Of a DNA stretch of 64,000 nucleotides, positions 1-8,742 are shown one piece after another. A program made the position numbers and the translations under genes. The notes under the pieces are model-generated. The model was not told the DNA's origin. It searched no databases and saw nothing but the letters and a program-made list of their open reading frames with translations. The DNA comes from Clostridiales bacterium. Its GTDB lineage: Bacteria; Bacillota; Clostridia; Oscillospirales; Oscillospiraceae. Numbering within the stretch: position 1 is the first letter of the stretch; each line of letters opens with the position of its first letter. The DNA lies in contig QAMJ01000014.1 of assembly GCA_003150355.1 (NCBI GenBank), positions 124,001 through 188,000 on the forward strand, written 5' to 3'.

Positions 1-167
1 ACGGGGTACTTGTCCTTTATGAATTTGAGCTCTTCGGTCTTTTCAACAAGACCGTCCTTCGTGCGGCAGACGATGGCCTGCTTTTTCGGGCCGCGCATGA
101 GGATGCCCTCAATGAGCGCCTGCCCGCCTATGGAAGTGCGGAAACCGCAGGATCTGCTGTTTTTCAA
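1..167 (-). CDS. yqhQ: YqhQ-family (DUF1385) protein, 5' part only
   Basis: The first 55 codons of a gene that runs off the left edge. The visible protein carries the N-terminal block typical of DUF1385/YqhQ, with SIGGQALIEG followed by MRGPKK. YqhQ proteins are multi-pass membrane proteins of poorly defined role in Firmicutes. I place the start at a TTG (165-167) because AGGAGA lies 8 nt upstream and no ATG fits. It lies 46 nt downstream of the sensor kinase on the same strand and may be co-transcribed with it. The family call is good for so short a fragment; the function is not known from the sequence. Confidence 0.8.
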   Translation of the reverse strand, partial: MKNSRSCGFRTSIGGQALIEGILMRGPKKQAIVCRTKDGLVEKTEELKFIKDKYP

Positions 168-213
168 TTCGGGGTTCTCCTTTGTAAGTGCGATAGTGCG
201 ATAGAAAGTAATA

Positions 214-1203
214 TCAGGTGTTCATCGGCAGGCTGACGGAGACGACGCAGCCGCCGCCCGGGGCGTTATCGATATCGAGCCTGCCGCCGTGGCGGGTGAC
301 GATCTCATCGCACACGGAAAGGCCGATGCCGGTGCCGCGGTTCTTGGAGCTGCCCTTGTAGAACTTCTCCTTGACGTGCGGAAGCTCACCCTCGGGGATG
401 CCGTGGCCATAATCGCGCACGGTGATGTGAACAAAGCTGCCGTCGTCATCGAGCTTTACATCCACCTTGCCGCCCTCGCCGCCGTGCTTCATGGCGTTGT
501 CAAGCAGATTGAGAAACACCTGCTTGAGCCGCTCCGGGTCGCCGGGGATGAGCGGTATCTCAACGGGGGGCTCGGTATAATTGACCTCAATGCCGGCCTG
601 ACGCATAAGCTCGCCATAGGTGAAGAGCGCGTCCTCAAGCTCGGCGGCGATGTCGATAAGCTCGACGCGGAGGTTGAAGCGCCCGTCCTGGATCCTTGTG
701 AATTCTAGCAGCTCCTTGACCATGCCGGTGAGGCGCTCGGCCTCCTTGGAGATGATATGGATGCCTCGCAGGGAGTCGCCCTGCACAGCGGGATCGTAGG
801 CGATGGTCTCCGCCCAGCCGGTGATTGCGGTAAGCGGGGTGCGCAGCTCGTGCGAGACCTGCGAGATGAACTCCGTGCGGGACTTTTCCGCGATGGCGAC
901 CTTTTCGGACATGTCGTTTATCTCCTCGGTCAGGACACCGAGTTCATCGTCACGTTCCTTTTCGAGCTTTATCCCGTAGGTGCCCTCGGCGATGCGGCGG
1001 GCATGATCGCTGAGCTTTGCGATAGGCTCTGACACGCGGCTTGAGAACCAGAGGTTCACGCCGATGAGGTAGAGACAGACGATGATAGACAGCGCGGCGG
1101 AGAGCCACGCGATGCCGTGCAGCCCGACCCACACGCCTATGAGCAGCAGCGCGACAGCCGCGATGCAGGAAACTAAAAGCTGGTTTTTAAGCTCTTTCAG
1201 CAT
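214..1203 (-). CDS. Sensor histidine kinase (PhoR/ResE-like)
   Basis: Membrane-bound two-component sensor that autophosphorylates on a histidine and passes the phosphate to the regulator encoded just upstream. Of 329 residues, the first ~55 hold two hydrophobic segments (about 10-30 and 33-53) separated by a very short loop. A HAMP linker follows (about 54-105), then the H-box SHELRTPL with phospho-acceptor His118, then a HATPase_c domain with an N-box (NLLDNAMKHG) and glycine-rich G boxes (DYGHGIPEG, GTGIGLS). Because there is almost no extracellular domain, the signal is probably sensed in the membrane or cytoplasm. Its gene follows the response regulator by 55 nt. The family is certain; the stimulus is unknown. 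Confidence 0.95.
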   Translation of the reverse strand: MLKELKNQLLVSCIAAVALLLIGVWVGLHGIAWLSAALSIIVCLYLIGVNLWFSSRVSEPIAKLSDHARRIAEGTYGIKLEKERDDELGVLTEEINDMSEKVAIAEKSRTEFISQVSHELRTPLTAITGWAETIAYDPAVQGDSLRGIHIISKEAERLTGMVKELLEFTRIQDGRFNLRVELIDIAAELEDALFTYGELMRQAGIEVNYTEPPVEIPLIPGDPERLKQVFLNLLDNAMKHGGEGGKVDVKLDDDGSFVHITVRDYGHGIPEGELPHVKEKFYKGSSKNRGTGIGLSVCDEIVTRHGGRLDIDNAPGGGCVVSVSLPMNT

Positions 1204-1258
1204 TGGTTTTACTTCTTACCTTCTGTGTTTATTATGGGATGGGAAAGCTCCGCGCGGC

Positions 1259-1948
1259 TCAATAGCCCCACTTATAGCCGTAGCCCCAGACGGTGGTGAG
1301 GTATTCGGGCTCGGTCGGGTCGGTCTCGATCTTTATGCGCAGGCGGCGGATGTTGACGTCGACCGTCTTGAGCTCGCCCGTAAAGTCGTTGCCCCAAACG
1401 GCGGCGAGGATATCCTCCCTCGACATAGCCTTGCCGGGGTTCTCCATAAACAGCTTCATCAGCAGGTATTCTATCTGTGTGAGCTTCAGGCGCTGGCCGT
1501 TCTTCTCAAGGGTGCGGTTGCGGGTGTTGAGCAGGAACGGGCCGCTGGATATTTCGGTCGAGGATTTTTCATCATCGTCAACTCCGAGGCGGCGGACCAG
1601 CGCATCGACGCGCGCGGTAAGCTCCGCCGGGGAGAAGGGCTTTGTCACATAATCGTCCGCACCGGTCATAAGGCCGGTGACTTTATCTATCTCCTGGCTC
1701 TTCGCGGTGAGCATGATTATGCCCATCTTTGAGCCGGTGGCGCGGATGCGGCGGCAGACCTCAAAACCGTCGATATCCGGGAGCATCACATCAAGCAGTG
1801 CCATGCAGATATCGGGGTTGACCTTGAGCTTTTCCAGCGCCATTTCTCCGTTCTCCGCCTCGATGGGCTCATACCCGCTGCGGCGCAGGTTGATGACCAC
1901 AAAGCTGCGGATGTTGGCTTCGTCTTCCAGAACGAGAATTTTCTTCAT
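1259..1948 (-). CDS. OmpR/PhoB-family response regulator
   Basis: DNA-binding partner of the adjacent kinase. The 229 residues divide into a receiver domain (about 1-120) and a winged-helix DNA-binding domain (about 130-229). The receiver shows the acidic pair near D9, the phospho-acceptor D53 in LLDVMLP, and the conserved Lys in TKPFS. The C-terminal part ends in the family's YLTTVWGYGYKW motif. It is the first gene of the regulator-kinase pair. The 246-nt gap upstream contains TATAAT on the minus strand (about 2018-2023), consistent with its own promoter. Which genes it controls cannot be read from the sequence. Confidence 0.96.
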   Translation of the reverse strand: MKKILVLEDEANIRSFVVINLRRSGYEPIEAENGEMALEKLKVNPDICMALLDVMLPDIDGFEVCRRIRATGSKMGIIMLTAKSQEIDKVTGLMTGADDYVTKPFSPAELTARVDALVRRLGVDDDEKSSTEISSGPFLLNTRNRTLEKNGQRLKLTQIEYLLMKLFMENPGKAMSREDILAAVWGNDFTGELKTVDVNIRRLRIKIETDPTEPEYLTTVWGYGYKWGY

Positions 1949-2126
1949 GGCGTTAGCTCCTTCTTGTCCGCAGAGCGTACCCCGCGGACGGATTTGGGTT
2001 TCAATATGACACCTAATTATAACATGTCTTTAACAGAAATGATAGTCAAAGTTTCAAAGAAATAAAAATATTTTGCATAGCGATTACATGTTATGTAAAT
2101 CAAATTGCGCAGAACGCGGCGAATGC

Positions 2127-2155
2127 TTGAAAGGGATCGTGATCCATTATATAAT
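2127..2155 (+). promoter_or_regulatory. Promoter with palindromic spacer, upstream of the 2195 gene
   Basis: TTGAAA (2127-2132) and TATAAT (2150-2155) are 17 nt apart, a near-consensus sigma-A promoter. The spacer contains the palindrome GGATC-GT-GATCC (2134-2145), placed where a repressor could block polymerase. The promoter call is strong; the operator is inference. Confidence 0.7.
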
Positions 2156-2194
2156 AAAACAAAGCGAAAGAACTGTGAAACGGAGCGGACGTAT

Positions 2195-2851
2195 ATGACG
2201 AATCCCGTAATTGATTTCCTGACCGGAGAGATGCCGTATGAAGAGTTTATGGAGCGCTGGAACAGGGATGATTCGCTGCTTGAGTGGATAGACTCAAACA
2301 CTGACATGAGCTTTCTGAAGCCAGAATGGGAGAATTTGCCATATGCCTATGTGCGCGCGGTAATAAAAAAACATTTCGGGGGCTCCTTCAGAGCGTGGGA
2401 AGAGTATGACCGGAACGGTAAAAAGCATTGGGCACCAGCGTGTCTGGAGCGCAGAGCAAAGTTTAATGCGATCGCTGGGGCTGTGCTGACCATATATCCC
2501 GAGCTGAAGCTCACTGGGAAATACGAGGATGAAGCAAATTTCTATCATTCCGCTGTATCGGATCACTTCGGCGGCAGAGAGGTCGAAGCCGAAATCGAGG
2601 CTGACGTTATGAGGGCGTATAATGAAAAAGGCAGCAAGGCGGGAAAGAGAAAGCTCGCAAAGCAGATGCTGAATGAGCTGTTTCACATCGAGGGCAAAAA
2701 ATATCCGCACTGGGTGCAGGAGCCTGAGTGGCCGATGGGGGAGAAAAGCCCCATGAAGTTCATCGGGCAGGAGCGTACGGGAGAGCTTGTCCGCTTCACG
2801 TTCCGCGATGCGGACACGGACGAGGAGCGAGTGATAGAGCAGCTCTATTGA
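2195..2851 (+). CDS. Hypothetical protein, 218 aa
   Basis: Soluble, charged and tryptophan-rich protein that I do not recognise. There is no signal peptide or membrane segment. Tryptophans cluster in short acidic contexts (RWNRDD, EWIDS, PEWENLP, HWVQEPEWP). I start it at ATG 2195, about 40 nt downstream of a near-perfect promoter; an upstream in-frame ATG at 2105 would lie before that promoter. GC content is visibly lower than in the GTPase gene that follows 47 nt later, so it may be acquired. The domain style loosely recalls small immunity or SMI1/KNR4-like proteins, but I see no decisive motif and make no functional call. Confidence 0.75.
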   Translation: MTNPVIDFLTGEMPYEEFMERWNRDDSLLEWIDSNTDMSFLKPEWENLPYAYVRAVIKKHFGGSFRAWEEYDRNGKKHWAPACLERRAKFNAIAGAVLTIYPELKLTGKYEDEANFYHSAVSDHFGGREVEAEIEADVMRAYNEKGSKAGKRKLAKQMLNELFHIEGKKYPHWVQEPEWPMGEKSPMKFIGQERTGELVRFTFRDADTDEERVIEQLY

Positions 2852-2898
2852 TGATCGTAAGCGTTGATTATCGGGGAACGGAATGATAAAATAACGGT

Positions 2899-5493
2899 AT
2901 GAGTGATAACAATATTGTACTGGGCATACTTGCCCATGTGGACGCGGGCAAGACCACCCTGTCCGAGGCCATGCTGTACCTCTCCGGAAAACTGAAAAAG
3001 CTGGGTCGGGTGGATCATCGGGACAGCTTTCTTGACAATAACAGCCTCGAACGTGCGCGGGGCATCACGATTTTTTCCAAGCAGGCGGTCATGCCGCTGG
3101 GGGAAATGACCGTGTCGCTGCTGGACACGCCGGGGCATGTGGACTTTTCAGCCGAGGCCGAACGCTCGCTTCAGGTGCTCGACTATGCGGTGCTCGTCAT
3201 AAGCGGGACAGACGGTGTGCAGGCGCATACCGAGACGCTGTGGAAGCTGCTTGAGCGCTACAACGTGCCGGTGTTCATATTCGTGACGAAGATGGACCTG
3301 CCCTGCTGTGACCGGCAGGAAATCATGGACGGACTGCGCACACGCCTGTCAGAGCGCTGCGTGGACTTCTCCGCCGAGGGTGAGGCGCTTTTTGAAAGCG
3401 CCGCGATGTGCTCGGAAGAGGCGATGGATGAGTATATCGAGACGGGCAGCATCGGCGCAGAGAGGCTGCGCGATATGCTGCGCCGCCGTGAGATTTTCCC
3501 CTGCTGCTTCGGCTCCGGACTCAGGACAGAGGGCGTGGCGGAGTTCTTGGATATGCTGGAGCTTTACGCCCGCCCGGGGGACTACGGCGAGGATTTTTCA
3601 GCGCGGGTATATAAGATCGCCCGCGACGCGCAGGGAAACCGCATGACCTTCATGAAGGTCACGGGCGGTGCGCTGCGCGTGCGCAGCCTGATGAAATATG
3701 CCGACAGGGACGGCAATGCCTTTGAGGAGAAGATAAGCCAGCTGCGTATTTACTCCGGCGCGAAGTACGACACGGCGGAGACGGTTCGCCCCGGCCAGAT
3801 ATGCGCGGCGCTCGGGCTTACGGAAACCTATCCGGGGCAGGGACTCGGCGCGGCGGGCGACTTCGCCGAGCCGCTGCTGGAGCCGGTGATGAGCTACCGC
3901 GTCATTCTCCCGCCGCAGAGCGACCCGGCGGTGCTGCTGCCGAAGCTTATGCAGCTTGACCAAGAGGACCCGCAGCTGCACATCGTCTGGAACGAACGCA
4001 CACGAGAGATAAGCGTACAGCTCATGGGCAGGGTGCAGGCAGAGATATTCCGCAGCCTTGTGAAAGAGCGCTTCGACACGGACATTACGCTCGACACCGG
4101 GCGCATCATGTACCGCGAGACGATAAAGGACACGGTCGAGGGTGTCGGGCACTTTGAACCGCTGCGCCACTATGCCGAGGTGCATCTGCTGCTCGAGCCG
4201 CTGCCGCGCGGCAGCGGGATAGAGCTTTCAAGCAGCTGCCCGGAGGACGAGCTTGACCGCAGCTGGCAGCAGCTCATTCTCACGCACCTTGCCGAGAAGC
4301 AGCACATCGGCGTGCTGACCGGCTCGCCCGTGACGGATATACGCTTCACGCTCGCCGCGGGGCGCGCACACATAAAGCACACCGAGGGCGGGGACTTCCG
4401 TCAGGCGACCTACCGCGCCGTACGTCAGGGGCTGATGCAGGCCGAGAGCGTCCTGCTCGAACCGTGGTACAGCTTCGTGCTCGAAGTGCCCGCGGAGCAG
4501 ATAGGCCGGGCGATAAGCGATGTGCGCGCGATGAACGGCGAAATAGACTCTCCCGAGGACGCGGGCGGCATGATGCGCCTTGAGGGCGCGGCGCCCGTCG
4601 CGGGGATGAATGAATACATGCAGGAGCTGCTGGCCTATACTCACGGCCGGGGGAGGCTGAGCCTGACGCCGGGCGGCTACCGGGCGTGCCGTGACCAGCA
4701 GAAGATAGTCGACGCCATAGGCTACGAGCCCGAGCGGGACACCGATAACCCTGCCGATTCTGTGTTCTGCTCGCACGGCGCGGGCGTGAACATCCCGTGG
4801 GATCAGGCGAAGGACTACATGCACCTTGAAAGCTGCCTGAAGCCGCCGGTCGAGGAGACAGCGCCAGCCGCTGCGCCGCGGTACAGAAGCTTAAGCATCG
4901 ACGACCGCGAGCTTGAGGCGATAATGGAGCGCGAGTTCGGGAAGATAAAGCGCCCGCAGTATTCCGCGCGGCAGGTCAATGCCGCGGCGAGCGAACCGGT
5001 GTTTGAGAAGAAACCGGAGTTTATCATCGTCGACGGCTATAACCTCATCTTCGCGTGGGACGAGCTTAAAAAGCTCGCCGCCGACAGGCTCGATTTAGCG
5101 CGCGGGCGGCTCATGGATATGCTGTCAAACTACTGCGGCTTTACGAAGGCAAAGCTTGTACTGGTGTTCGACGGCTTCCGTACGCCGGGGAACCCCGGCT
5201 CGCGCGAGGATTACCACAACATAAACGTTGCCTTCACGAAGGACGGCGAGACGGGGGACGCGTATATCGAGCGCCTTGCCGACGAGATAGGAAAGAACTA
5301 CTCCGTGCGCGTTGTGACGAGCGATAACCTGATACGGCTCTCGGCGCTGCGCTCGGGCGTGCTGCGCTGCTCGTCGGGCGAGTTCAAGAACGAGGTCGAG
5401 TGGGTGCTCGGCCAGATAGATGCGGTTCTGAAAAAAAGCAACGAGAGCGCGCATAAAACAAGGATAGCGGACAAAATTAATGGAAAACAATGA
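2899..5493 (+). CDS. TetM-like translational GTPase fused to a YacP/Rae1-like NYN ribonuclease
   Basis: An 864-residue two-part protein. Residues 1 to about 640 are an EF-G/ribosomal-protection GTPase of the TetM group: G1 AHVDAGKTT (12-20), G2 RGITI (54-58), G3 DTPGH (76-80) and a G4 written TKMD (130-133) instead of NKxD, followed by the later EF-G-like domains. A proline/alanine-rich linker (about 650-700) leads to a NYN/PIN-like domain (about 706-850) with VDGYN, VFDG and VTSD acidic motifs. That domain resembles YacP, known in Bacillus subtilis as Rae1, which cuts mRNA in the ribosomal A site. The fusion implies a factor that enters the A site and cleaves mRNA; that role is inference. 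The 3' end overlaps ylmH by 14 nt. A role in tetracycline resistance is possible but not shown. Confidence 0.9.
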   Translation: MSDNNIVLGILAHVDAGKTTLSEAMLYLSGKLKKLGRVDHRDSFLDNNSLERARGITIFSKQAVMPLGEMTVSLLDTPGHVDFSAEAERSLQVLDYAVLVISGTDGVQAHTETLWKLLERYNVPVFIFVTKMDLPCCDRQEIMDGLRTRLSERCVDFSAEGEALFESAAMCSEEAMDEYIETGSIGAERLRDMLRRREIFPCCFGSGLRTEGVAEFLDMLELYARPGDYGEDFSARVYKIARDAQGNRMTFMKVTGGALRVRSLMKYADRDGNAFEEKISQLRIYSGAKYDTAETVRPGQICAALGLTETYPGQGLGAAGDFAEPLLEPVMSYRVILPPQSDPAVLLPKLMQLDQEDPQLHIVWNERTREISVQLMGRVQAEIFRSLVKERFDTDITLDTGRIMYRETIKDTVEGVGHFEPLRHYAEVHLLLEPLPRGSGIELSSSCPEDELDRSWQQLILTHLAEKQHIGVLTGSPVTDIRFTLAAGRAHIKHTEGGDFRQATYRAVRQGLMQAESVLLEPWYSFVLEVPAEQIGRAISDVRAMNGEIDSPEDAGGMMRLEGAAPVAGMNEYMQELLAYTHGRGRLSLTPGGYRACRDQQKIVDAIGYEPERDTDNPADSVFCSHGAGVNIPWDQAKDYMHLESCLKPPVEETAPAAAPRYRSLSIDDRELEAIMEREFGKIKRPQYSARQVNAAASEPVFEKKPEFIIVDGYNLIFAWDELKKLAADRLDLARGRLMDMLSNYCGFTKAKLVLVFDGFRTPGNPGSREDYHNINVAFTKDGETGDAYIERLADEIGKNYSVRVVTSDNLIRLSALRSGVLRCSSGEFKNEVEWVLGQIDAVLKKSNESAHKTRIADKINGKQ

Positions 5494-6223
5494 ACTTTTG
5501 AAGCGCGGCGAGGATCTTGCCCGCCGCTGCGAAAATAAGGGCTGCCTGACCTCGACGGGCTTTCTCACGCCGGCAGAGCAGTATGCGCTGGCGCACGATG
5601 CGGAGCTGCGCTTCAGCCGAATGGTGTTCCGCGGCGGGCACGAGGACTTCGAGCGCGGCATGGCCTTTTTCCTGCCGGACTACATGGAGGAGACGGAGCT
5701 CATAGAGAGCGAGCATATCCGCGCAATAAAGCTCACCGCCGCTTTCGGTGAGCCCGCCCACCGCGACTATATGGGCGCGGTGCTTGGCATGGGCGTGAAC
5801 CGCGAGTGGGTCGGGGACATCATCGTCGACGGGTGTACGGCCTACGTGCTGTGCCAGCCGAGCGTGCTGCGTCACCTGCTGAGTATAGACAAGGTGGGGC
5901 GCTGCGGCGTGCGTGCGGAGGAGATCGCGCTCTCGGAGCTGCCGCATAAGGCGCGGCAGAGCGAGGAGCGCAGCTTCACGCTGATGAGCCTGCGGCTCGA
6001 CGCGCTGTGCTCCGGGATGTTCCGCATCTCACGCACCGAGGCCGCGCGGCAGATCGCCGCGGGGAACGTGAGCCTTAATTACACGGAGTGCCTGAAAGGC
6101 GACAGAAGCGTCAAGGAGGGGGACATCGTCTCGCTGCGCGGCGCGGGCAAGGGCAGGCTCAAGGAATTGGGCGGCAGCTCCAAAAAGGGCCGCCTGTTTG
6201 TGACGGCTGAAATTTTCAAATGA
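5480..6223 (+). CDS. ylmH: YlmH-family S4-domain RNA-binding protein
   Basis: A 247-residue protein with the YlmH layout. The N-terminal region contains LTPAEQY and a conserved block ending in VNREWVGDI-V. The C-terminal S4 RNA-binding domain (about 170-245) has FRISRTEAARQIAAGNVSLN. YlmH binds large-subunit complexes carrying stalled peptidyl-tRNA and has been linked to ribosome-associated quality control in Firmicutes. ylmH usually sits in the division/ylm cluster near sepF and divIVA. Here it starts inside the end of the GTPase-ribonuclease gene (14-nt overlap), so the two are probably translationally coupled, which suggests a shared job on stalled ribosomes. Confidence 0.92.
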   Translation: MENNELLKRGEDLARRCENKGCLTSTGFLTPAEQYALAHDAELRFSRMVFRGGHEDFERGMAFFLPDYMEETELIESEHIRAIKLTAAFGEPAHRDYMGAVLGMGVNREWVGDIIVDGCTAYVLCQPSVLRHLLSIDKVGRCGVRAEEIALSELPHKARQSEERSFTLMSLRLDALCSGMFRISRTEAARQIAAGNVSLNYTECLKGDRSVKEGDIVSLRGAGKGRLKELGGSSKKGRLFVTAEIFK

Positions 6224-6235
6224 ACGGAGAAAAAT

Positions 6236-7444
6236 ATGAGAGCTTATGAACGGCTTCTGAAATATGCGGCAGTCGATACGCAGAGCAGCGAGGATGCACA
6301 TGGTACGCCCAGTACGCCCGGACAGCTCAGGCTCTGCGCGCTCCTTGCGGAGGAGCTGCGCGCCATCGGGCTGCAGAAGGTCTATGAGGACGGGCGCGGC
6401 TATGTATACGGTTATCTCCCGGCGAGCGTGGGTATGGAAAACGAGCCGACGATCGGCTTCATTGCCCATGTCGACACCGCACCGGATTTCTCCGGGACGG
6501 GCGTGAAGCCCGTGCTGTATGAGAACTACGACGGCGGGGACGTTACCCTTGGGACGAGCGGACTGGTGCTCTCACCGGAAAAGTTCCCTGATCTCAAAGA
6601 CTGCGCCGGCCAGACGCTCATAACCACCGACGGCACGACGCTCCTCGGCGCGGACGACAAGGCGGGCGCAGCTGAGATAATGACGGCCTGCGAGCGCATT
6701 GTGAAAGAAAACCTGCCGCACTGCGCTGTCGCCGTGGCCTTCACGCCCGACGAGGAGATAGGCAGCGGGGCGGAGCTGCTCGACCTTGAGCGCTTCGGCG
6801 CGGACTTTGCCTACACTGTCGACGGCGACGAGGTAGGCGAGATAAACTATGAGACCTTCAACGCCGCCGCGGCGAGCTGGGAGATACGCGGCGTGAACGT
6901 CCACCCCGGCAGTGCAAAGGGGATAATGATAAACGCGGCGCTCGTCGCGTGTGAGATAAATTCCCTGCTCCCGACAGAGGAGATACCGGCGATGACCGGG
7001 GGCTACGAGGGCTTTTACCACCTGCTGGAAATGAACGCCTCGGTCGAGCGGGCGGAGATGAAATATATAATCCGCGACCATGATGCCGAGAAGTTTACAC
7101 AGCGCTGCGAAGCCATGCGCGATATCGAGAAGAGCATAAACGAAAAATACGGCGCGGGTACGGCAAAGCTCACCTTGAAGGAGCAGTACCGCAACATGGC
7201 GGAGGTGCTCAATAAACGTATGGACATCATCGAGCGGGCAAAGCGCGCGATGGAAAAGCGCGGCATCGCGCCAATCATCCGCCCGGTGCGCGGCGGGACG
7301 GACGGCGCGCAGCTCTCGTTCCGCGGCCTGCCCTGCCCGAACCTCGGCACCGGCGGCAGCGCTTTCCACGGCCCTTATGAGCATATCACCGCAGAGCATA
7401 TGGACGAAGCGGTTGACATAATACTGAATATAATCGAAGGGTGA
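6236..7444 (+). CDS. pepT: Peptidase T (tripeptide aminopeptidase)
   Basis: Cytosolic M20-family zinc aminopeptidase that removes the N-terminal residue of tripeptides. The length, 402 aa, is typical. Metal and catalytic residues are visible: H78 and D80 in IAHVDTAPD, D140 in LLGADDKAG, the E173-E174 pair in TPDEEIGSG, and the downstream VDGDEVGEINYE block. The start has an AACGGAGAA ribosome site 6 nt upstream, 12 nt after ylmH, so it is probably in the same transcript. Its stop overlaps a possible GTG of the next gene. The assignment is secure. Confidence 0.95.
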   Translation: MRAYERLLKYAAVDTQSSEDAHGTPSTPGQLRLCALLAEELRAIGLQKVYEDGRGYVYGYLPASVGMENEPTIGFIAHVDTAPDFSGTGVKPVLYENYDGGDVTLGTSGLVLSPEKFPDLKDCAGQTLITTDGTTLLGADDKAGAAEIMTACERIVKENLPHCAVAVAFTPDEEIGSGAELLDLERFGADFAYTVDGDEVGEINYETFNAAAASWEIRGVNVHPGSAKGIMINAALVACEINSLLPTEEIPAMTGGYEGFYHLLEMNASVERAEMKYIIRDHDAEKFTQRCEAMRDIEKSINEKYGAGTAKLTLKEQYRNMAEVLNKRMDIIERAKRAMEKRGIAPIIRPVRGGTDGAQLSFRGLPCPNLGTGGSAFHGPYEHITAEHMDEAVDIILNIIEG

Positions 7445-7452
7445 CAGTGCAA

Positions 7453-8742
7453 ATGAACACGACGACGAAGCTATCGGCGCGCAAGTGGATCACGCTTATC
7501 CTCATCGGTCTGTTCGGGCAGTTTGCCTGGACGATCGAGAACATGTACTTCAACGTCTTCCTGTATAACACCATCTCTACCGACCCGTGGTACATCGCGG
7601 AAATGGTCGGCTGGTCGGCTGCCGCCGCGACGCTGACGACGCTTCTGATGGGCGCGCTGTCGGATAAGCTCGGCAGGAGAAAGCCGTTCATCGCGGCGGG
7701 CTATGTCCTGTGGGGACTTTCGACCGCAGTGTTCGGGTACATTACGCCCGAGAACGCCGCGAGGCTCTTTCCAGGGACGAACGCCGTCGCGTCAGCGGCG
7801 ATGCTCGTCGTCATAATGGACTGCGTGATGACCTTCTTTGGCAGCACGGCAAACGACGCGGCCTTCAACGCCTATGTCACCGACATTACGGATAACTCGA
7901 ACCGCGGCCGTGCGGAGAGCGTGCTCGCCATCCTGCCGCTTATATCGATGCTTATCATCTTCGGCGCTTTCGACGGGCTGACGCAGCAGGGGAGATGGCA
8001 GGAGTTCTTCAATATCTTCGGCCTTGCGGTGAGTGTCGTCGGCGTGCTGGCCATCTTCCTCGTGAAGGATGAGCCAGGGCTCACGCGCGGGTCTGACAGC
8101 TATTTTAAGAACCTGCTCTATGGCTTCAGGCCGTCGGTCGTGAAGGAGAACCCGGAGCTTTATCTGTCGTTTGCGGCGTTCTGCCTGTTCTCGGTTGCGG
8201 TGCAGGTGTTCTTCCCGTACCTCATCATCTACATACAGAATTATCTCGGCATCACGGACTATGCGATAGTCCTCGGCGTGGTGCTGATCCTCGCCTCTGT
8301 TGTGAGCGTCGTGTCTGGCCGATTCATCGACAGGCTCGGCAAGCTGCGCTTCGTGTTCCCAGCGGCGGCAGTCATGCTCGCGGGGCTTATCGGCATGTTC
8401 TTTGTGCGCGGGAGCGTGGGCGTGATGATCGCGGGAACGGTGATGATGAGCGGGTACATGATGATGACCTCGGCGCTCGGCGCGAATATCCGCGACTGGA
8501 CGCCTGCCGGCAAGGCCGGGCATTTCCAGGGCATACGCATGATATTTGCAGTGCTGCTGCCGATGGTGACAGGCCCCGCGATAGGCGCGGCGGTCATAAA
8601 GAACGGCGCGAGCACCTATGTGGAGCTGGGGCAGGTAAAGACCGTTCCAACTCCGGGGATATACCTTGCCGCGGCTGCCGTGCTGCTGCTGACCTTTGTG
8701 CCGATATTGGTACTGCGGAGGAAAGAGAATGCAGCAGTATAA
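7453..8742 (+). CDS. MFS/GPH-like sugar-type transporter
   Basis: Integral membrane carrier of about 429 aa with roughly 12 hydrophobic segments. The major-facilitator signature between segments 2 and 3 reads GALSDKLGRRKPF, and a second D-R-GK motif (FIDRLGKLRF) lies in the second half. The pattern resembles glycoside/GPH-type symporters, so a sugar or oligosaccharide may be the substrate, but specificity cannot be read. I prefer ATG 7453 over the upstream GTG at 7441 because GAAGGGTGA gives well-placed ribosome binding. It follows pepT directly, so an organic nutrient link is possible. Confidence 0.85.
   Translation: MNTTTKLSARKWITLILIGLFGQFAWTIENMYFNVFLYNTISTDPWYIAEMVGWSAAAATLTTLLMGALSDKLGRRKPFIAAGYVLWGLSTAVFGYITPENAARLFPGTNAVASAAMLVVIMDCVMTFFGSTANDAAFNAYVTDITDNSNRGRAESVLAILPLISMLIIFGAFDGLTQQGRWQEFFNIFGLAVSVVGVLAIFLVKDEPGLTRGSDSYFKNLLYGFRPSVVKENPELYLSFAAFCLFSVAVQVFFPYLIIYIQNYLGITDYAIVLGVVLILASVVSVVSGRFIDRLGKLRFVFPAAAVMLAGLIGMFFVRGSVGVMIAGTVMMSGYMMMTSALGANIRDWTPAGKAGHFQGIRMIFAVLLPMVTGPAIGAAVIKNGASTYVELGQVKTVPTPGIYLAAAAVLLLTFVPILVLRRKENAAV

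Noticed and set aside
2899..4800. Simple annotation as a tetracycline resistance gene
   Set aside because: TetM-like homology alone does not establish resistance; the C-terminal nuclease domain and altered G4 motif point to another function.
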